From assembly GCA_021613375.1 (NCBI GenBank), contig CM038717.1, positions 35,876,327 to 35,940,326 of the forward strand: DNA of 64,000 nt, given 5' to 3'. Each line of letters starts with the position of its first letter. The stretch's first letter is position 1. This document shows positions 1 through 10,000 of the stretch, one piece after another. A program made the translations under genes and the position numbers. This stretch comes from Megaleporinus macrocephalus (lineage: Eukaryota > Chordata > Actinopteri > Characiformes > Anostomidae). Below the pieces are notes generated by a model. It had not been told where the DNA came from and did not search any database. It saw nothing but the letters and a program-made list of their open reading frames with translations.

Positions 1-867
1 TTTCTATATTAAAAAGAATCATAACCCAAACTAGTAAGCCTATATAAGGCCTCTAGATTACAGACAATTGACAAGGTGACAAGTATTGGGAAGAGAGGGA
101 TCCGGATCTGGAGGCATGGATTGGAATCACAGGCAAATTTGTGTCAGGGCCCTAAAACAGACACACTAACCCTAACCCTAACCAGTAGTGTAGCACTTAA
201 TTTTTTGAGGTAACAATATCTGAATCCTGAATTCACTATTCATGTATTTGCTAAACTTTAACACAGGTGAAATTATATAGAAAAGGTTTTTGTTTTAACT
301 TAACCATTTGCACAAATTATCAAGTAAAACAATCTCCCTGCAGTATCCTGTGCTTTGAGAAGAATACTCCTATAAATTCATATGTAAAGGAGATGAAATC
401 ACAATTTAGCGCCTTACAACATACAGGCACAATTTCACAACAGCCTCTTTTAATACCAAAACAATGATGGCCACATACATTCATATATGTTGTTATTAAT
501 CTAAAGTAACACAGAATAAAGCTTGATAAAAAAAACAGACAAAGACATTCATGCATTATATTGGAGGTCAATCAGCTAGTGGCTTAAATTTTATAACCCA
601 AGGCTTAATCTAGCACCAGTTCTTGACTTATCAGGGCATTCACTCTGTACTTACATGTTCATTACATACATTGTTTGAAATAATCAATGGGGAGGACCTT
701 GCTCATATCAATAAAGTGAAACCAGCAAAGCTGTGATATAATAAAGTTTTCTGTTTGCTTGTTTGTATATAGGTCTGATTTCAAATTTGATTTCAAAAAT
801 TCAGTAAAATTATATTCTTCACTGTTGGAAAGCATTTTTCAAGTGCATCTTATCTTTGTATCTCCAG
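1..867. other. Upstream intron of the NLR gene, no exon seen
   Basis: AT-rich sequence before the first recognisable LRR exon. I see no LRR-like exon on the plus strand here, so it is most likely intron, with the NACHT and N-terminal exons beyond the left edge. A short telomere-like run of about three CTAACC units lies at 166-183. The short open frames here have no recognisable domain. Confidence 0.6.
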
Positions 868-1041
868 ACTAAATGGCAGGATCACTAATGGGGAAAGTTG
901 TGCTACTCTGGTGTCAGCTTTTCATTTAAATCCATCACATTTAAAAAAACTGGATTTGAGTGGGAATAAAATGGGAAAACGTGAAGTGGAGAAGCTTGGT
1001 ACTCTGTTAGAGAATCCTAACTGTAAACTGCAGAACCTAAG
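868..1041 (+). CDS. NLR LRR exon 1 (in window)
   Basis: 174 bp, 58 residues. Acceptor CTCCAG and donor GTGAGA are good. It reads LNGRITNGESCATL at the start, then LKKLDLSGNKMG, and ends NCKLQNLR. The LxLxxN core is intact. Confidence 0.85.
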
Positions 1042-4000
1042 GTGAGATATTGTCACAAACAATGACAATAAAGGAAATTATTTTTTTCTGTTTTTTTACA
1101 TCACGTATAGTAAGATAATTTGGGCTTTAAAACAAAGCTTTTACTGGTTTTACTGGTAGTCATAAGTTTTGAATATATTATGAAATTCCCTTAAGATATA
1201 ATATTAGGTTATACTTAGATTTCTGATTATGTCTATTGATAAAGACCAATAAACTTGTTTGACAAAATGTAATCCATAATAAATAAAGCCAGTAATACCC
1301 ATAATTGTAATGTTACTTTTAGTGTCATGGTTTGTTTTTTTGTTAATTTCCATTTAAGGTTTTGATTGTATGAGACATAATTTCTGTTCCCATCACAGAC
1401 TCAGTAACTGCAGTATAACAGAGGAAGGCTGTGCTGCTGTGTTGTCAGCTTTGGAGAAAAATCCTGCATATCTGCAAAAACTGGATCTGAGTGTGAATAA
1501 AATAGAAGGTTCTGGGCTTGAACAGCTCTCTACATTACTTAGCAATGCAAACTTCATCCTAGATACACTGAAGTAAGTTGTGTCCATTTCTTTAAGTCTC
1601 CTCCTACAGTATTCTTAAACCTACTCTTAGGACTCAGTATTAATTTCACGTGCGCCTTTAAAAAGAAAAGTAAGCAGTGACACCACGTATTAGTAAATAA
1701 CTTGTAGCCCAAATATTTGATACATACAGTACTGTTCTGGACATTTGAGAATATTAGATTTAAAAAGCTGTTTATCTTGGAGATACATGTTTATAAAATC
1801 ACAAATATAATAATAAATGCAAATATCCTAATTATTTGTGCATTTCCAAATATCTCCTTGAGGAAGCCCAGTACAATATATTAATAAATAAATAAAATAA
1901 GGTGTGCTGCTGAATTTAACAGTTTTATTTGATGGCTTTGGCCACTGAGGAGAAATCTGGAATTAATGGTTGTTCTTTAAATATCTACCTTTTAACATAA
2001 CTACTTAATACATAATTTTACTTTTTACTGCATTTATGTTTATTTGCATTTTTCATAATGATACACAGTCATACATTTAACATCCCAGGGCAGATTACAT
2101 GTTTTCATAATTGTATAAGTGAAAATATCTTTAAGAATCCTCTGCATTGAACAAAATTAAGCCCAAACTTTTCTGCAGTAATTTCAATACTATACCTCTG
2201 TACAGACTTTGTAGTTATCCTGGAATGCTTGCTATAAGAATACATGCATGTCTATATACGCTTCAGTAAAATATCATGCTATCAATATTTGTTCTTATCA
2301 TTAAGAAAAATTAAGAATGTTCTTTTTTCCTTTAACTTGCAGGCTCAGTCACTGTCATATTACAGGATATGCTACTTTGGCTTTGGCTCTGAAATCAAAC
2401 CCCTCATCATGTCTGATAGAGCTGGATCTTCGAGGGAACTATCCTGGAGATAATGGAGTGGAGCTGCTTACTGATCTAGTGAAGGATGCAAACTGTAAAC
2501 TGAAGAAATTAAGGTGAGCATGTTGTGACTTACTAAACCAGACATGACACGGAATAGAGGCAAATAACATTTTACATTATTAAGAACAATTAACAAAAAA
2601 ATTAAAATGTTCTCATTCTGCATAGAAGTCTTTCTAACATAATAATATTGTCATCTGTGCAGGTTGTTGAAAAGTTCAGAAGCCGAGAAAGCCTGTTGTT
2701 CTCTGACTCGTATTTTAGGAATAAACCCCTTACTGCAGACAGAGCTGGAACCTAAAGGGAAAGTACAAGGAGACTTAAATATCAAGCAGCTTTCTCTGTT
2801 GTTGGAGGATTCACACTGCAGACTGCAAAAACTCAAGTTAGTGATGTTACTTTTTTAGTTTACAGATGAAAAGTTTACTTGGTATCCATACATTTTATCA
2901 TGGATATAAGGCCAACCTAAATTTGATGGCTACAAGCAAGATAGACATATAATTTAATAACTTAAATAAGTCATTAGTATTTAAAATTTTGTCTTTAATT
3001 ATATTTCTCTACTTTTTTTAGCCTTTCAGATTGTTGTATAACAGGCGAAGGATATGAAGCTCTGGCTTCAGCTCTGGAATCAAACCTCTCATCACACCTG
3101 ATAGAGCTGGATCTCAGAGGGAACGACCCTGGGGAAAGAGGAGTGCAGCAGCTAACTTCTTTATGTAATGATTCAAAGTATAAACTGGAGTCACTAAGGT
3201 GAGCAGTTCCTTAAACAGGAAAACATTGTCAAATATAAACATTGTTATGCAATTTATTTTAACTAAATTTATATTAAAAACTAAAATGAATACACTACAT
3301 GAGGATGGTAACACAGCAGTATTGTCTACTTTCATATTTCATACATCATCATCATTACAATATGTGTATATTTTATCCTAGACACATCTGCCATCATTTT
3401 GCCTTGTTTTACATTCAGATAAACAATTACAGTTAGTGCCTGTTACGACCTGGTCTAGGGGCAGGCCGTAACTGAAATTGAGAGTGGGTTCTCTCCCCTG
3501 ACCTCTTCCAGACCAAACACCGGACACTGTTCAAACCAGAAAAGTGCAAGTTTATTGTCCACAAATGAGTGATGGATGGGACACTGGCTTCAGGGACGGG
3601 CAAACGCCAAAATAATAAACAAAACAACTGTAGAGAGAAATCTAACAAACCTAAAAAACAAAGCAAACAAAAATACACCAAACTCCCTTAACTCCCTAGA
3701 AAAGGGTAGATAAACAAAAGGCACCCGTCCCCTACGTCCCACAGAGATCTTATGGAATCTAACAAAGCTGTAGCTAAATGGAAAGATGTGGTAGAAGTGC
3801 CGGGCTGGTCTGGGCAGGAGTTGTTCCCGGTCAGGTCAAAGGAGAGAACCCTGAACGTCTTCCAAGATGGCTGCTTGACGGTCTTTTATTTATGAAGGCG
3901 ACCTCTAGTGGTCAATCATGGACCTGCACACTATATTTAATGCACTTAAATATACAATACACAACATGGCCATCAACAGACTTAAAAAAAAAATGGCTAT

Positions 4001-7000
4001 AACGACCAGGGGTCGTAACACCGCCACCCTTAAGAAAAAACATCTTAAAATGTTTAATAACAGAGTGTGCAAACAAAGCAATAAGGGCACTCTCCAACAC
4101 AATTCAAAGTTGCTAATATTAAAAGTCAAAAGACTGATCTGATATATCTGATATTTACTAAATGAGTGTGGCTCAGGAACACTAAACAAAGTCTCCCCAA
4201 GGCCAACGAGGAGCACAACACACAATAAGACACCACAAGAATTTTGGTCTTCTCAACCCTACAAAAAGTTCACAAAACAAACACAAAATGTCAAATGACC
4301 AAATCAGGTCTCTTTCTTAAGAAAGCAGACCCTACAACGAATGTCAGATTAACTGACCGAATCAGGTCTTCCATATGGAAGACCCTACATAACAGAATGT
4401 CATATGACCGAATCAGATCTCTTTCTGAAGAAGCAGACTCTACAACGAATGTCAGACTAGCTGACCGAATAAGGTCTTCCATACGAAAGACCCTACAAAA
4501 CAAATGTCAGATAACCTGACCGAATCAGGTCTTCCATAAAGAAGACCCTACACTCCCGCCACACTAACACTGTAATGTTGGCGTTCAAAGCCCTAATACA
4601 GTTACTCCTGAACCACTAGAACAGTAAAATGAATGATGTACTTTGCTGTGCAGAGGAATTACCTCTAATTAAGCAACAACAAAGTTTAAATCACAAAATT
4701 CATATAATATATAGGTGAAGAACTCACTAATACCTATATTAACAGATGTCGAATGTAGAAATATTTAAGACATACAAGTGATGTTACAAATTTCCATTTT
4801 TCAAAAGCTATAGTCAGATTCTAAAAATCAAGCAAACCACCAAGGCCTTCCCTAATCCACACTAAAACAATACTAAAATTTTACTAAGCCTGACACCAAA
4901 GATTAAATTATTACTAGGACTCTCACAAACTGGATGATTCTAAACAAACCACAAAAAGAGTAATCAAAAACTAAACTGCCTACAATTTTCACATTAGAAA
5001 AGCATGATTTTGTCCGGGAACAAATGTCTTAAAATTTAACATTAATCTACAAAGTTACTCAAAACAGGCACACAAAAACACAACAGCTATCTAATTACAA
5101 AATGTTATGCTGGCAGTTTTCATAAAATTCAAATACTAATGCCTGAACATCTAAAATAGTCTTTTCAAAACATGTCACAGACTCACAAACAAGGCCTCCC
5201 AGTAATGTATCTACACACAAGACATGTCAAGTCAAGTCAAGTCAATTTTATTTATATAGCGCTTTTTACAACGATGTTGTCTCAAAGCAGCTTTACAGAG
5301 TTTTGAAAACAACATGCCTGGCAGGCAAGCCAGGAACTTGCTGATGGAGGAATAACAGGCCAACAAGTGGATTAACCACTACTGAAACAGGCAAGGTAGC
5401 ATGCGTGTTCACAAATGGCACCAAAAGTGTCTCAGAGCTCCAATTACAGAGCTGAACTGCACAGACCACTGCATGGCATACTCCTGTTCCTGCATAGCAT
5501 TTAAGGCCTCAGTGGAGCATGATCTATGCACTGCAGGTAGTCATAGCTCCACTGCCTCCGGCCTCCACCCAAGGAAGAAGAGCAGACCCACTACAAGCAA
5601 CACCAGACTCCTCTTTCTCCGGCCCACACACAAGGCCTAGGCTGTCCACCAATACAAGTAAACACAAACTCCCAGAGCTCAGTAGTAGTAACAAGAGGCT
5701 GTAACAAACAATATTCTAACAAAGGGAGGGCAATTAAAAAATCATTAAGGCCAAATTTCAAAATACAAACATCCATGACACACCTACACCTCCCCCACCA
5801 AAAGAAAACTGCCAACAAACACAAATACTCAAAAATGGACGAGCCCCCAATTGTTACGACCTGGTCTAGGGACAGGCCGTAACTGAATTTGAGACGTTCA
5901 GGATTCTCTCCTTTGACCTGACCTGGAACAACTCCTGCCTAGACCAGCCCGGCACTTCCACCACATCTTTCCATTTAGCTACAGCTTTGTTAGATTCCAT
6001 AAGATCTCTGTGGGACGTAGGGGAAGGGTCCCTATTGTTTATCTACCCTTTTCTCCTGGTTTGTGGTAGGGAGTTAGGGGTAGTTTGGTGTATTTTGTTT
6101 GCTTTGTTTTTAGTTTAGATTTCTTTCTTCAGTTGTTTTGTTTATTGTTTTGTCGTTTGCCCATTCCTGAAGCCAGTGTCCCATCCATCACTCATTTGTT
6201 GACAATAAACTTGCACTTTTCTGGTTTTAACAGTGTCCGGTGTTTGGTCTGACAGAGGTCAGGGGAAAGAACCCACTCTCAATTTCAGTTACGGCCTAGA
6301 CCAGGACCTAACATGCCGTAATGCTACATTAAATGCTTACAAAGATACTCTGTCAACCTGTCATATTGAATGATTAAACTATATATTTTTATTAATAAAC
6401 ATTTCTTTATCTGTTCAGACTGTTGAAGAGTGATGATGCAGTAAAAGCCCATGCTTTCATCTCTGAAAAACTACAAACAGAGCCCTTACTTCTGACTGAG
6501 CTGAATCTGAGCATGATAAAACTAGGACCTACAGAAATGAAGCAGCTCTGTGCTCTATTGGTGGACTCACACTGCAAATCAAAGACACTTACGTAAGTAT
6601 TTTCATTTTATTTTTTAATTAGGTCATCAGAAAGGGTCTCAAAGCAGGGTGACTTCTAATTTGGGAGTGATATAGAACAATACAATACATACTGTAGAGC
6701 TGTTCTGTGAGACCTTTCTGATTAATTTAATTATGGCAATATAAGTTGTCTTTATTCGTCAAGAGCAAGTCTCAAACATAATACATGTTGAAAAATGCAT
6801 ATAATTTTTTCTTAAAGCTAATCTGCAAATTCATGTTTGGTGGCTAAATATTTCTAGTTGATCATTAGCTTCACATGCTAGATGTTGCGTCAGGTTCCCC
6901 AATATGAGCTCTACAAAATCAGCTCAGACTAGTGATAATGATGTTAATAGTAGAAACAAACCATTGTATCTCCGAGGAACCAGCACATGCCTAACACAAT

Positions 7001-10000
7001 GTAAAAACTGCAAACTGACTATAATTTAGGTACTATTTATGTCTACTATTTTCTAAATTGGTGTAAGAGTTAACTTTGCCTTTATGGATTTAGTCAGGAT
7101 ACAGTGGGGGATACAGTGTTCCATATTTTAAAAACTGAGAATGTAGAATTAACCACCTTACTTTACCAACCATTTACTTGAATAGCTTTAAGGTTATCGC
7201 AATACATTGTTGTATACTTTGAAAGTTTACTCAATTTCATGTTGGTCACATAGCTGGTATGGTGGAATTAGTGACAGAAAAATAAGATTCGAAGTCTCAA
7301 TCAGAATGAGTAACAAGATTTATTTTTGAGGAAAGACAACGTAAAGTACAGAATCTTCTCCTACCCTGGAACAGTGCCACAGCATCTTGTATAGTTTCCC
7401 AAAACCAGTTCCCCCACCCCTGGCTTCCGTAACATTTTAAGGCCAAAAGAGCAAACCCGTGTGACACGTCAACTCTTCTAACAGCTAGTCAGTGCTATTC
7501 TAGCATATGTCTCCTCTAGCATATCTTTAGCTGGTTTTAGCAGGTTTTGAGAGACCCTTTCTGATACCGAAAAGGGAGAGACGACCCTGAGAAGAACAGA
7601 TAGCGGAGCAGCACTGACGTGCACTCCTCCGTACGCACACACATTACTCACACACGGGCCTGCTTCTTCTGATAGTGGGAGATACAGAGAGAGAGAGAGA
7701 CAGAGACTAAGAAAGAACAGAGGCCTAGAGCATATTCTATAAATCCATAGATAAAGAAAATTAATAACTACACTAGTACCCATTATCGATTACCTGTTAT
7801 TGATTATGAATCATTTCAATAGACCAAATTTCCATTTCACTGACTACAGTGATTTATAGTACTATTAATACTACAAATGATAAACATTTTTACTGTATAG
7901 CCAGCTATTCAACATCACCATTAGATATCACATACAATTCACATACAAGCACAGTCTGAGTGCGTCAGAGTCATAAATGGATTTTATTTTACTTTCAGGC
8001 TAAATAACTGTGACCTAACAGAGGAAAGCTGTGAACATCTGGCCACAGTTCTTAATTCAAATGATTCCCAACTGACTGAGCTGAACCTGAGTAAGAATGG
8101 GTTAGGGGATTCGGGAGTGAAGAGACTCTCCGCTGCGCTGAAGAATCCACACTGTAAACTGAAAATTCTAAGGTAATATCTTAGTCTTCCGTGTAATAAT
8201 GTTTTAATTGCAGGAAAACAAGAACAATGCATCACTGAAATAACAAAGCATTTTGGTTAATTAAAAATTTTGCTTCATAATGACTATAATTATTTATCTC
8301 CTAAATACTGGAAAATCAATAGCTGGGAAAATTTGTCATATAGCTGGTGTTTGGAGGATGTTTAATTATAAATCAAAATGAATGAATAATAGTTCTGTTA
8401 CTATCATGGACATGGATAAAGGCTAGTCTTGGACAAGACTGTAATTTCAGTGGTGTTTCACCATTATTAATCCTTTTTAGATGAAGATAAGGCTCTGAGA
8501 AAATATGAAATATTTAATACATTTGGCACATTATGTTTAATTTTAGTGTTTTAAATTAATTGTAAATTAATATTTTTAATCACAATACATCATTAATCCA
8601 AACACTGTCTCTGTACAGGCTTTCAGACTGTAGTATAGGTGAGGAAGGATATGCTGCTCTGGCTTCAGCTCTGAAATCACACCTGATAGAGCTGGATCTC
8701 AGAGGGAACGATCCTGGAGATACAGGAGTGAAGCTGATCACTGACACATCCTCAAGATATAAACAAAGGACAATAAGGTGAACAGTTTAGAAACAATGTG
8801 TCTGAAAAATATATCATATATACATATGACTGCATGTGCTGACTTCTGTATTGTGCTGTGATTGCATCAATTACATCTGCATTCAAAATAGGCTTTCTGG
8901 ATTACACACCGTGGGTGATGTGGAGGAAAATTGGGCTGCTAGCTTTATAACCTTAGAATTAAGGCTAGAATTTAGATTTAGTTAAACTGCAGATAAATTT
9001 CAGTTAATTTTAGTCAAAATAAAACTAATGCACTTATGCATCTAGTCTGTTTACATACAGTCATGCAACAAAATGATGGTGTTCTATATTCATACATACA
9101 TAAATCTTCTGCATTATCTGAATAGCATTTAGCAATAAGAGATGAATTCTTCTTCTGTGCAGACTGTTAAAAAATCAAGCTGCTGCTAACGCCCATGACT
9201 CTCTGACTAAAACGTTTAAAAAAGACCCCTTACTGCTATCTGAGATGGATCTGACAAAGTACAAACCTACGCATGTAGGAGTAAAGCAGATTTGTGGAGT
9301 GTTGGAGGATTCACACTGCAGACTGAAGAGCTTTAAGTAAGTGTTTTAAATTAATTGGTAAATGAATGTTTTAAACTAATGTTTTTAGTGTTAAAGAGTT
9401 TGGCCTGCATTGAGCTTAGGTTTCATAAGAATTGAGAAGATAAACAAAGTTAAAACATTTGGAGTATGTATAATTTAATTTACATTATATTTTACACTTT
9501 AAATGTGACTAATGTGCCTTCTCACGCTCTCCCTCTGCAGGCTCTACAAATCAGGTAGTATAACACCGACAGAGTGTGCTGAGCTGATTTCTGCTCTAAA
9601 CCCCTCACACCTAAGAGAGCTGGATCTGAATGAGAATAAACTTGGTCAGTCAGGAGTGCAGAAGCTCTGCAGTCTACTGAAACATCCTCACTGTAAACTG
9701 GAGAAACTGAAGTGAGTATAAACTATCAGCAGTTTAAATCATCATTGTATGTAGCTAATTAGGTATTACTAGAGTGTAGGCTGCTGTACTTACAGTAATT
9801 TGACACAATTGATGTTCTATAGGAAATAATTCAGTGCATCATGGGATGTCATATTTTACCTATTTTACATATTTTTACAGTTCACCTTTATTTTTTTCTT
9901 TTGGTAAGATCCAGAGGTTTTTAAATACACTGGATACATACACACTAATGGGAATATGGACAGTACTGCTCTGTCTATTGTTAAACAGAAGATTCTACCC

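Larger units (their letters stand above)
3441..6313. mobile_element. Foldback-type element with LTR-like inverted arms
   Basis: A 2873-bp insertion in the NLR intron between exons 5 and 6. It is flanked by a 4-bp direct repeat TGCC (3437-3440 and 6314-6317), which supports a single insertion. The left end reads TGTTACGACCTGGTCTAGG and the right end, inverted, TGTTAGGTCCTGGTCTAGG. Inverted homology extends through most of both arms (3441-4020 and 5852-6313). Each arm alone starts TG and ends CA, and the right arm carries AATAAA near AATAAACTTGCAC, as an LTR would. I see no coding sequence inside. The class is unclear: LTR-derived foldback, DIRS-like inverted repeats, or a non-autonomous DNA element. 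Confidence 0.7.

Noticed and set aside
166..183. Telomere end or chromosome fusion
   Set aside because: Only about three CTAACC units; far too short.
1393..1587. Minus-strand frames opposite LRR exons
   Set aside because: Shadows of the conserved plus-strand exons.
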